Shown here: positions 56,980 through 64,000 of the stretch, in pieces
How the letters are laid out: every line of letters begins with the position of its first letter
How positions within the stretch are numbered: position 1 is the first letter of the stretch
NCBI GenBank assembly: GCA_938743325.2
Contig: OW568891.1
Coordinates: 186,001-250,000 of the forward strand
Direction: 5' to 3'
Origin: Pycnococcus provasolii
Lineage: Eukaryota; Chlorophyta; Pseudoscourfieldiophyceae; Pseudoscourfieldiales; Pycnococcaceae
Length of the DNA: 64,000 bases
Position numbers and translations under genes: made by a program
The notes under the pieces: model-generated
Seen by the model: only the letters and a program-made list of their open reading frames with translations
The model's database searches: none
Told to the model about the DNA's origin: nothing

Positions 56980-58373
56980 TGACGGACGTTGATCTGTGGC
57001 CGGATGATAAAGGACGTTTGGACAACATGGTGGTGATCCAAGCTGACCTAATGAATACCATCAATCGGGGCGGCTTCGCCATGCACAGGGATCATGCTGG
57101 TAATGATGGCGCTGCGCAGACGCTAGAGGGCAACCAGGGGGACATGAACGTGGTCACCATCACTTTTACTGTGAACGATGAGGAATCACATGTCCCGTAC
57201 CTTGCCGTCGACGATGACAAGAACAACCAATGGGTTGTGCCACTTGAGGGTAAGGTGGTTGCTCACGCACAGCTTTGCTCGCAGAAGAACTTCAAGCACG
57301 GCGTGAAGTTGACTTGCCAAGGCGGGTGGAGGGTGACGTTCACGTTTAGGTGCTGCAAAACAAACGGCAGCAATAACCTCACATGTGCACGAAAGATGTT
57401 ACAAGATAGCAAAGATTCTTTTTTGCCGCAGCCACCCGGATCTGGGATCCGCACCAAGTCTTCCACTTCGAAAGCGAGGGTGCGTCCAAGCTCCAGTACG
57501 GAGGCTGGTGACTACGAAGAGATTCTCGTTTCACGTGCCCGAGGGAATGTTGATACACTCCCGAGTGGTCTTAAACCAGCGGCAGCTTCAAACCGCAACG
57601 GCTCGCGGGAGACGACTGCGCTTGTGGGGATGGAGAACCGTTTTCTGTTTGACGTGGACAAGGCAACCAAGGCACTCGCCAATTCAGGTTACGTCATGAT
57701 CGTGAAGAATGACGTGCTGGAACCTATTTCGGGCAACCAAGATCGGCCTACCGTTTACGGGTGGCCCCTCACAACGCCATTGCCGGGCTCAATTTCGCTG
57801 GGGAAGAGTGGTGTCGAGCCAAGCGACGGAGCAAGTCAGCTGTACCAATGTGTCGGTTCAGGCGGAGTCACCTGTGTCAGGCTAGGCGTGTGTGACACGC
57901 GGAGCGAAGCTGCTAGCGCCACCGCGCTTGCATACGCGCTCAATTATGCGGGCGTGTTGATGTCTCCCGCGACGGAAGCCGACATACGTCTTGCCTTCGC
58001 CCCGCTACTGACTGCTGCTAAGGCCAATGGTGTACGTCTAATCTTAGGCCAACCTGGTGGCACAGACCAAACTGAGAAGATTGACAGCGTTGCTTCTGGT
58101 ATCGTAGAGTCAACGCTAAGCAAACGTGACATCCAAGATGACAAAATACGCAAATTCGTCATGAATCAGCGTCTCGATCACGTCCGCACAAGGGGGAATG
58201 CGGAGAAACCACGAAACCGCGAGGTCGTGCACAACAACGTGGACAGTGGGATGCCCATTCGTGTGTTTTCTTTCATTATTTTTTTTCCAAGCACATTCAA
58301 GCCCAACTCAGGCGTCACGACGCCCACGCCCGCACGCTCCGCGCGACCGATCGTGATCTTCTTGATAACGTGA
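56826..58373 (+). CDS. 2OG-Fe(II) dioxygenase-like protein (element cargo)
   Basis: 515 residues from the ATG at 56826. Residues ~25-180 fit a double-stranded beta-helix dioxygenase: H87xD89 in FAMHRDHAGND, VVTITFTVNDEESHVPYLAV, WVVPLEGKVVAHAQLC, then H158 in NFKHGVKL and R169 eleven residues later. The H/D/H and R positions and spacing match the dioxygenase of transposon ORF2 (34542-34811). The remaining ~330 residues (LSKRDIQDDKIRKFVMNQRL, SGYVMIVKNDVLEPISGNQD) are unrecognised. The first ~17 residues come from the junction block and the last ~30 run into PKS-antisense and duplication sequence, so both termini are probably acquired. Confidence 0.65.
   Translation: MGGRAAMAFAAPPARGNHGEGYAITALAPTTSDEKDLVAELFKLRDKAVALMTDVDLWPDDKGRLDNMVVIQADLMNTINRGGFAMHRDHAGNDGAAQTLEGNQGDMNVVTITFTVNDEESHVPYLAVDDDKNNQWVVPLEGKVVAHAQLCSQKNFKHGVKLTCQGGWRVTFTFRCCKTNGSNNLTCARKMLQDSKDSFLPQPPGSGIRTKSSTSKARVRPSSSTEAGDYEEILVSRARGNVDTLPSGLKPAAASNRNGSRETTALVGMENRFLFDVDKATKALANSGYVMIVKNDVLEPISGNQDRPTVYGWPLTTPLPGSISLGKSGVEPSDGASQLYQCVGSGGVTCVRLGVCDTRSEAASATALAYALNYAGVLMSPATEADIRLAFAPLLTAAKANGVRLILGQPGGTDQTEKIDSVASGIVESTLSKRDIQDDKIRKFVMNQRLDHVRTRGNAEKPRNREVVHNNVDSGMPIRVFSFIIFFPSTFKPNSGVTTPTPARSARPIVIFLIT
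58268..58360 (-). pseudogene. Polyketide-synthase KR C-terminal fragment, copy B
   Basis: Minus frame [20 protein letters not shown] followed by NVL matches the segment just after the KR WGAW motif in PKS (...GLLSPEAGLALL). It overlaps fragment A (49209-49382) by 27 bp and extends it, so both came from one PKS gene. Confidence 0.6.
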
Positions 58374-60230
58374 TCTTTTTTTTCTTTTCTCTTTTTTTTC
58401 TTTTTAGACTTCTTTTCGTAAGAGGTGTCAGTCCTCTGTTTGTTTTTTTTAGGATGTTTTTCTTCATCCATATGCAAAAAAAAATCTTTCTTTTTATTAC
58501 AAAGTTACAAACCACCCACTCACTGCTCTTGCTCTCACGTGCGCGCTGCGTTCGATGGCATCTGCGACGGTAGCGCCACGACGACCCGGCGAGGTGCACA
58601 TTCCTCGCCGACGCCGACGCCGACGGCACCACCACCATCACCATCGTCGTCATCAGCGGCAGCGGCAGACGACAGTGGGAATGACACGGGAGTGGGGGGG
58701 GGGGGGGGGGGGGGGGGGGGCGAGGGGATGCGAAACCCTAGGCTTGCCTAGATTGTGCTGCGCCGCCGCGTAGCCCCGCGCAGCCGCCTGCTCGTAGCAG
58801 TGTGCCGCCAGCGCAGGATCAGCGGCCACGCCCAGACCGTGCTGGTAGCAGTGCGCGAGTCCTGCTACGCGTTCATGACAGGAGCAATGAAAGAATGAGA
58901 AGGAAAAGGAGGGGGGGGGGGGGGGGGGGGGGGGAAGGGGGCGAGAAATCCTCCCACGAGCCAAACTAGGTCGGAAGGAGGGAGAGTGAGAGAGTCCCGA
59001 TTCTGCTGCTTCGGGAACGACTTTTCTTTTTTGTCGGGGAACTTGTTGTCGGGAACTTGTCCCCCGTTTTGTAGGGGCGTACAGGTCGAGACGACTGAAG
59101 ACGCTCGATCGGTTTCGACCTTTTCTTGATAGATCCACACAGGTGACCCACACCCCCCCTACTAAGATACCCTACTTGGTTGTCGGGAACTTGTCCCCCG
59201 TTTTGTAGGGGCGTACAGGTCGAGACGACTGAAGACGCTCGATCGGTTTCGACCTTTTCTTGATAGATCCACACAGGTGACCCACACCCCCCCTACTAAG
59301 ATACCCTACTTGGTTGTCGGGAACTTGTCCCCCGTTTTGTAGGGGCGTACAGGTCGAGACGACTGAAGACGCTCGATCGGTTTCGACCTTTTCTTGATAG
59401 ATCCAAACCCCTTTTTTCTTCCTTTCTGGAGAATGGAATAATTGAGTTTTAGCATGGTCCTAGTGGTGCAAGACCAAGGGCGAATCCCCAAAGTGGTCGG
59501 GGGCGTGCCGACCAAAAATTAGTGGGGCAGTTAGTGGGGCAGACTAAATCGCCCGTTATAACAGGAGAGTATTTCTAGGAAGCACGACCTGAGTGCCCGT
59601 ACTCTCGTACCGGTTTGGTGGAGGGCCGACCTATCGCCCCGTTGTTCTCCGCCGACCTAACGCCCCGTTGTGGAGAGGTCCTCCTGGAGGTGATCGTTTT
59701 TTCGCCACCTCCAGGAGGACCTCTCCTGGAGGTGGCGAAAAAACGACACCATCTCCGCCATCGCCATCACCACTCACCACCCTTCAATACTCCCCTCCTT
59801 CGCTTGTGTGACAGGCACCTGGGGCAACGCCCTCCTGCACAATCAAACGGGCAAGAGCCGCGGCCGCGGCCATGTCGTCGTCGTCGTCGTCGCTCAGGTC
59901 AGCAAGGAGGTCGCGTGCCCTTGCCGATAGCTTAGCGCGATGACGTGGTGATGAGGGCGGTGAAGCAAGACGAGGTTGAGGCGGCAGCGCTTGTGCCGGG
60001 GCAGGTGCGCGCGGGGCAACCGGCTCGCCGAGAAGACGCGCCATTGCGTCGTTGTACTGCCACGTCATATCCGGCATCGTCGGTGAAGGTGGTGGAAGAG
60101 GTTGAGACGGCTGTGCAAGGGAATGCGGCAGCGGCGGAGGAGGAGGCGGAGCAGATTGACGCTGCTTGACCCGGAGGAGGCGGCGGAGCAGATTGATGCG
60201 GCGGCGGCGGCGGCGGCGGAACAGATTGAC
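58361..60230 (+). repeat. Segmental duplication, copy B (about 1.9 kb)
   Basis: Counterpart of 50267-51996, with three instead of two 134-bp units (starts 59045, 59179, 59313) and longer poly-G (58694-58720). Direct orientation, 8.1-8.2 kb apart. Confidence 0.92.
58746..58861 (-). pseudogene. Sel1-repeat exon fragment, copy B
   Basis: Same sequence and context as 50647-50762. Confidence 0.7.
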
Positions 60231-60827
60231 CTCGCGTCGGACGCGTCGTTCTCGTGCGGATCGTGGGTGTGCACGCAGGGAGGCTGGGACAGCCCCAACC
60301 ACAAAAAAACCACCGAGTGGTTCGTCGTGCTCAGTGGTGCGCGCGCGGTGACCGACCCGGACGGCACGAGGCACGACTTCCGGGCGGGCGACGTCGTCGT
60401 GCTGTCAAAGGGCTGGTACGGACGTTGGGACATCACCGAGCAGATTCACAATGTATGGATCAACGACGCGCACGACGATATTCCTGGCGCGTCCACGACG
60501 CCTGTGGTGGCGTCGCTCGCTAGTTTTGCGCCGCACATGCTCGAACGCGCAGGCACATCGCCCGAGCGCCTCGCACGTACGTTTCTTGACAACGGGCGTA
60601 CGCGTGCCGGATTCTCGTCGTGCGCGCCTGGGAGCTTCCCGGGAGGTAAGGGCAAGACCGCGGAGTGCGTGCACATTATTTGCGGAACGGTATTTCTGAC
60701 GAACGAAGACGGGTCTGCACGGCGCAATTGTGCCAGCGACACCGTCGTGCTTGCTGATGGGTGGACCGGCAGGTGGGACGTCGTGGAGAGGACCGACGCA
60801 GTGTGGGCGAGCGTCACGCCGCCGTAA
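60123..60827 (+). CDS. Tandem cupin (Cupin_3/DUF861-like) protein fused to duplication-derived N-terminus
   Basis: ATG at 60123 within the duplicated block, whose sequence encodes the first ~35 residues (RQRRRRRR, AAEQIDAAAAAAAEQID). Two small cupin domains follow: SFSCGSWVCTQGG, KTTEWFVVLSGARAVTDPDG, DVVVLSKGWYGRWDI and then GFSSCAPGSFPGGKGKTAEC, VHIICGTVFLTNEDGSA, DTVVLADGWTGRWDV. The (G)(W/F).GRW(D) ending is typical of the EutQ/DUF861 cupins. Substrate unknown. Intact frame, but the N-terminus is clearly chimeric. Confidence 0.72.
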   Translation: MRQRRRRRRSRLTLLDPEEAAEQIDAAAAAAAEQIDLASDASFSCGSWVCTQGGWDSPNHKKTTEWFVVLSGARAVTDPDGTRHDFRAGDVVVLSKGWYGRWDITEQIHNVWINDAHDDIPGASTTPVVASLASFAPHMLERAGTSPERLARTFLDNGRTRAGFSSCAPGSFPGGKGKTAECVHIICGTVFLTNEDGSARRNCASDTVVLADGWTGRWDVVERTDAVWASVTPP

Positions 60828-60894
60828 GAAATGACTAATCTGTGTTGCTAAACTAAATTTTGATAGTGCACACGTTACATTCAATATTACAGAT

Positions 60895-61790
60895 TTACCT
60901 AATCAATGCATCCCAAACAGTGTTTTGTCTATCCGAAAAGCACAACGCCGTCTCCGCGTCGATATTACGAGTGTGCTGCGACACGTCCTTTTCCGAGAAG
61001 CCGTGCGTGACGAGTTGAAGCTTTTGCGGTGGTGTCGACCCGATCTCGTACAGGCACCACAACCTCGTCAACGGAATGACGCGATCTTTATCCAGCACGA
61101 CGAGTGTTGCGCGAGACGTCGCTATCGTACCAGCGAGCGTGCGGCCGTCGTCGAGCTCTTTCCTGGCTGAAGATACGCCACCCGTATCGTCCTAGTTGAT
61201 GGCGAAAATGTCAAGCCACACGTATCGTTTTGAGCAGCGCCTGCGAGTGCCCCTTTCACACTTTCCACGAGGTCGACAAAAGTGCTTCCCCACGCGTGCG
61301 AAATGAAGTACGTCGGCGCGCCAACAGGAAGATTCTCGGCTTGCGCGTAGCTCATGTGCTCTTTGCGTGCAAGCGAACGCACGAAGCACTCGACGATATC
61401 CGTCGTGTACATCTGCTCGAACGGGATCTCGCGGTACTGCACCGGAACCGGCTTGCCACTCATTAACTTTTCAGCCGCGCGTCGCTTGTCGCGGTGCATC
61501 TCTATGTTGTCAGACGTCACGATCAAGCTCGTATCCTTTCCACCACCATCCTCCTCAGCCATGAACTCCTTGTTAACCTCCCAGCTGTGCGTCGTTCCGG
61601 CGTGCGCCTTAACAAACTCTGCAAGCCAAGCGAGCGACACCGCGCGGCTCACGGGCGACTCGGACGAATATTCGGCCTGAGTCTTCCCATCATCGACGTC
61701 TTGCCTCGTTGGCTTGACTGTCAGCACTGTCGTCGGCCAGAGTTCTTCCTTGCGCGCCGTTGATGTTGCCGTCGACGCCCCGCACCCCAT
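60895..61790 (-). pseudogene. Degraded gene of the protist FISHAWG / WLDIFAINQ family
   Basis: From the ATG at 61790 the protein starts MGCGAS (myristoylation-like) and continues through FVRSLARKEHMSYAQAENLP to PTYFISHAWGSTFVDLVESV. The conserved continuation YVWLDIFAIN lies in another frame from about 61230, and the expected Gln after it is replaced by a TAG stop. Then LAGTIATSRATLVVLDKDRV and LTRLWCLYEIG follow to the stop at 60895. Thus there is at least one frame change and one stop. The family is common in algae and other protists, where its role is unknown. It sits between the cupin and the right TIR. Confidence 0.7.
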
Positions 61791-62256
61791 GGCCGGTCCC
61801 GTATGTCACTTGTGAGAGCGATGGCCGGTGGTGATGGCGGTTGCAGAGTTTTTGGTCGTTCGGGACGATGCACCGTTGAGCCACTCTCACACATCGAACA
61901 TTGTAAAGTTGAAGGGCGGTGAGTGGTGATGGCGATGGCGGAGATGGCCGTTTTTTCGCTACCTCCAGGAGGCTCCTGGAGGTAGCGAAAAAACCAGGAG
62001 GACCTCTCCACAACGGGGCGTTAGGTCGGCGGGGAACAACGGGGCGATAGGTCGGCCCTCCACCAAACCGGTACGAGAGTACGGGCACTCAGGTCGTGCT
62101 TCCAAGAAATACTCTCCTGATATAACGGGCGATTTAGTCTGCACCAGTAAATGCACCAGTAAATTTTCGGTAGTAATTTTCCCGTTATTCTGGGGACCCG
62201 GTGTTGGTCTTGCACCCCTACCACTGTGATCATTCCGCCATTATCCCCCTCTCGGG

Positions 62257-62454
62257 GGGGGGGGGGGGGGGGGGGTGACGTGGCAGAGCAGGACCAACCA
62301 AAAAGAAAACTCCCAAACCCCTACTTCCTAAGTATGTCCTACTCTCCCCAACCCCTAACTTCCTACTCTCCCATAAAACAAAAGAAGAGCGTTTCCAATT
62401 TCAACTCCACCACTCCAATCCTGTATTTTATTTTATTTTATTTTATGTACATCA
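62257..62454. other. Poly-G and AT-rich leader region
   Basis: An 18-base G run (62257-62274), then ACCCCTAACTTCCTAC words and (TTTTA)n near 62428-62444 just upstream of the next ATG. No gene seen. Confidence 0.5.
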
Positions 62455-62691
62455 ATGGAGTCGCAGCAGCAGGTTACCGAGCACTACTACGAGCACTATT
62501 ATAGGTTATACATCGCGCAGCCGGGATACACGCAAACCACAGCCGCGCACGCTGCAGCGCACGCCGCGCGAACCGCCGTCGCGCAACAGGCGCAGCAGGA
62601 GCAACAAACGCAACCTCAACAACAACAACAACAACAACACCAGCAGCTCCAACAACAACAACACCAGCAGCACCAGCAACACCAGGTTTAG
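62455..62691 (+). CDS. Small Gln/His-rich ORF
   Basis: 78 residues from the ATG at 62455: ESQQQVTEHYYEHYYRLYIA then QPGYTQTTAAHAAAHAARTA and a Q/H-rich tail from CAA repeats. HYYEHYYRLYIAQPGYT resembles prion-like or RNA-binding low-complexity segments. Could be an upstream exon or ORF of the next gene, which starts 19 bp later in another phase. Confidence 0.4.
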   Translation: MESQQQVTEHYYEHYYRLYIAQPGYTQTTAAHAAAHAARTAVAQQAQQEQQTQPQQQQQQQHQQLQQQQHQQHQQHQV

Positions 62692-62709
62692 AAGCAGACC
62701 TTGGTGGGA

Positions 62710-63615
62710 ATGAAGCGCAGTGCTGAGGATATGCTCGAGCAACTGACATATGATGAGCAGCATGTGTTGAACGCGCTCGCGGACTGTGTGCCGCGAGGGT
62801 CGGGTGAAATCGCCAGTGCGGTCACCTTTCTTCATCAACGCCCTATTGGAAGGACAAATGTCAAGCGCATTTTGAAAAGGCTCATTACTCGTGGACTCGT
62901 GGTCAAACACTATAACAAGTGGTCGACGAATCTCTTGGATGCAGGTACTAGTGCGGGTGCTAGCAATGCACCATTTCAACCAGTTCATGAACTCGTAGCA
63001 GGTATTGAAGGAGAGCAGGTGAAACAAGTGCTGAACGCGCTCGCGGACGGCGTGCCGCGCAAGCTAGGTGAAATCGCCAAGGCAGTTTCTTTGACGAGAC
63101 ATTTGGTCGAAAGCATTTTGTACCATCTCGAATCTCGTGGACTCGTGGTCAATCAGGGCGGCATGCCGGTCAAGTGGATTGGAAATGAGCGCAGCATGGA
63201 GTTGTGGCTGAGCAACAACATGAACACGAACAACGCCTACTTGGGCGAGATGGCTAGTGAAAGTGCTGCGGATGAGGCGGCTGCTACAACCGCGGCGGGT
63301 GAGGATCAACAAGCGGCCGCTGCCGTAGACGTGGAAGTTGCTGCCGCCGCCCCTCCCACACCGGCACGCGACACGGACGCCGACGATGCGCCCGCAGACG
63401 GCAACGCGGTTAAGGCGGACGAGTGCGGCTTGTGCTTTGAGGCATTGTCGCTCGACGGCGATGGTCGCCGCGCTTTGTTCTTTCCCTGCTTGCACGCGAA
63501 GCAGTGTCTGAGTTGCGCGATGAGCGTGTGGGAGAGCACCTCTCCGACTGGCGACGTAACCTGCCCGTGGTGCAGTGTCGTGTTGAGTGCGCCCCCCGCC
63601 GCCATCTACATGTAG
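62710..63615 (+). CDS. Two winged-helix (Z-alpha-like) domains + C-terminal RING finger
   Basis: 301 residues from the ATG at 62710. Two related winged-helix units: HVLNALADCVPRGSGEIASA...TNVKRILKRLITRGLVVKHY and QVLNALADGVPRKLGEIAKA...HLVESILYHLESRGLVVNQG then GMPVKW. The second keeps the Z-alpha pattern ILYxL..xGxVx...(M)PxxW, with the Tyr and wing Pro/Trp positions present, though the recognition-helix Asn is Ser. The first keeps that Asn but lacks the wing motif. An Ala/Thr-rich linker leads to a RING: CGLCFEAL, FFPCLHAKQCLSCAMSVW, CPWC. Probable E3 ligase coupled to nucleic-acid binding. Z-form binding is inference. Confidence 0.65.
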   Translation: MKRSAEDMLEQLTYDEQHVLNALADCVPRGSGEIASAVTFLHQRPIGRTNVKRILKRLITRGLVVKHYNKWSTNLLDAGTSAGASNAPFQPVHELVAGIEGEQVKQVLNALADGVPRKLGEIAKAVSLTRHLVESILYHLESRGLVVNQGGMPVKWIGNERSMELWLSNNMNTNNAYLGEMASESAADEAAATTAAGEDQQAAAAVDVEVAAAAPPTPARDTDADDAPADGNAVKADECGLCFEALSLDGDGRRALFFPCLHAKQCLSCAMSVWESTSPTGDVTCPWCSVVLSAPPAAIYM

Positions 63616-63686
63616 CAATGAATACTATTCATGAGTTGTAACATTACTTGCAGATTGAGTGTCGGCAGGCATTCACGCATTCACGG

Positions 63687-64000
63687 TTACAGATGGTTGC
63701 ATTCCGCGGAAATGACCTCCGACTTCTTGTCATGGATGTATGTTGTATCGGCGAACAATGCGAAGCATGCGAAGCATGCGAACGCCATGGCTCGCGCCGC
63801 ACGCGCATCTCCAGGCGCCGCGCGGAGCACCCTCGACGCCACCGGTGGCGTCGACTTCGGCAGCACGTACGAGTCAGCCGGGACCTCGCGTCGTGCGCGA
63901 AGCCGAAGCGCGACCGGGATCCCCAACAACTTTTCCTTTCCAGGCACCCCGTGCAAGAGAATGCAGCCAGAGAGGGATTGGAGATGTTTGCCGGTGTGTT
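63687..64000 (-). CDS. 3' end of an unidentified gene (runs off right edge)
   Basis: The minus frame is open from the right edge to the stop at 63687 (about 104 codons). It contains HTGKHLQSLSGCILLHGVPG then KEKLLGIPVALRLRARREVP and a hydrophobic AMAFACFACFALFADTTYI near the C-terminus. Family not recognised. The GCATGCGAAGCATGCG repeat at 63760-63780 encodes the CFACFA part. Confidence 0.45.
   Translation of the reverse strand, partial: HTGKHLQSLSGCILLHGVPGKEKLLGIPVALRLRARREVPADSYVLPKSTPPVASRVLRAAPGDARAARAMAFACFACFALFADTTYIHDKKSEVISAECNHL

Larger units (their letters stand above)
59373..62253 (+). mobile_element. TIR element with one type-2 and one type-1 end, carrying bicupin and FISHAWG-family pieces
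   Basis: The left end (59373-59780) is type 2, as in 51139-51540. The right end (about 61925-62253) starts with the shared hairpin and core words but its outer ~120 bp (GTCTGCACCAGTAAATGCAC, TAATTTTCCCGTTATTCTGG, CACTGTGATCATTCCGCCAT) match the type-1 TIR of the 30930-36314 element. So it is hybrid, by recombination or nested insertion. No transposase. A poly-G run follows at 62257. Confidence 0.7.

Noticed and set aside
58370-58773. Phe/Ser-rich plus-strand ORF and its copy at 50263-50652
   Set aside because: Driven by T-rich and poly-G tracts in the duplication. Identical in both copies and without domain content.
1-64000. tRNA, rRNA, reverse transcriptase, LTRs
   Set aside because: I looked for cloverleaf-like and rRNA-conserved stretches, YxDD-type motifs and paired direct long repeats flanking coding regions, and saw none convincing by eye.

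Overview
The window is nuclear DNA of a unicellular eukaryote. It is GC-rich, gene-dense and intron-poor, with only two introns I can place with confidence. The gene content is eukaryotic: GPI transamidase, FCP1 phosphatase, R2TP/PIH1 protein, SMYD-type SET protein, cytochrome b561 and Na/Ca exchanger. A radial-spoke protein (RSP23/NME5 type) implies a flagellum. TGTAA motifs sit downstream of many stop codons, and secreted proteins carry RR(x)LLQ-like motifs. Both would fit a chlorophyte alga of prasinophyte grade, but that placement is inference and I cannot name the species.

Layout. 1-6362 (-): a giant, repeat-built, N-glycosylation-rich secreted protein that runs off the left edge. 6976-30838: ordinary housekeeping genes. 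These are a tRNA-binding (EMAPII/Arc1) protein, a Frizzled-CRD-like protein, an SbcD-SbcC single-chain nuclease with an organelle-type presequence, a RanBP2-ZnF/RRM protein, a WD40 protein, a PIH1 protein, an NCX exchanger carrying a C2 domain, an FCP1-like phosphatase and several unknowns. Short telomere-like arrays (TTAGGG or variants) lie roughly 50-200 nt upstream of many start codons.

30930-36314: a TIR transposon with perfectly identical 248-bp inverted ends and a 9-bp target duplication. It encodes a protein with a SWIM zinc finger, a Ulp1-like cysteine protease and a 2OG-Fe(II) dioxygenase, plus a RanBP2-finger protein on the other strand. 36494-46446: ordinary genes again (cytochrome b561, dual-specificity phosphatase, RSP23-like NDPK, GPI8, ankyrin protein, SMYD-like protein).

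46447-62253: a mosaic of duplicated blocks, related TIR ends and captured gene fragments (clathrin heavy chain, ubiquitin, polyketide-synthase KR, TIG/IPT domains, Sel1 repeat, bicupin, a FISHAWG-family gene). It also holds two larger ORFs, a lysyl-endopeptidase-like secreted protease and a second 2OG-Fe(II) dioxygenase. It looks like a Pack-MULE-style gene-shuffling hot spot whose ends are related to those of the intact element. 62455-64000: a Q-rich small ORF, a protein with two winged helices (one Z-alpha-like) plus RING, and the 3' end of a further gene.

The most interesting material is the SWIM-Ulp1-dioxygenase transposon and its relatives, the one-chain Mre11/Rad50-like protein, the C2-bearing NCX, the Z-alpha-like/RING protein and the promoter-associated telomere-like arrays.
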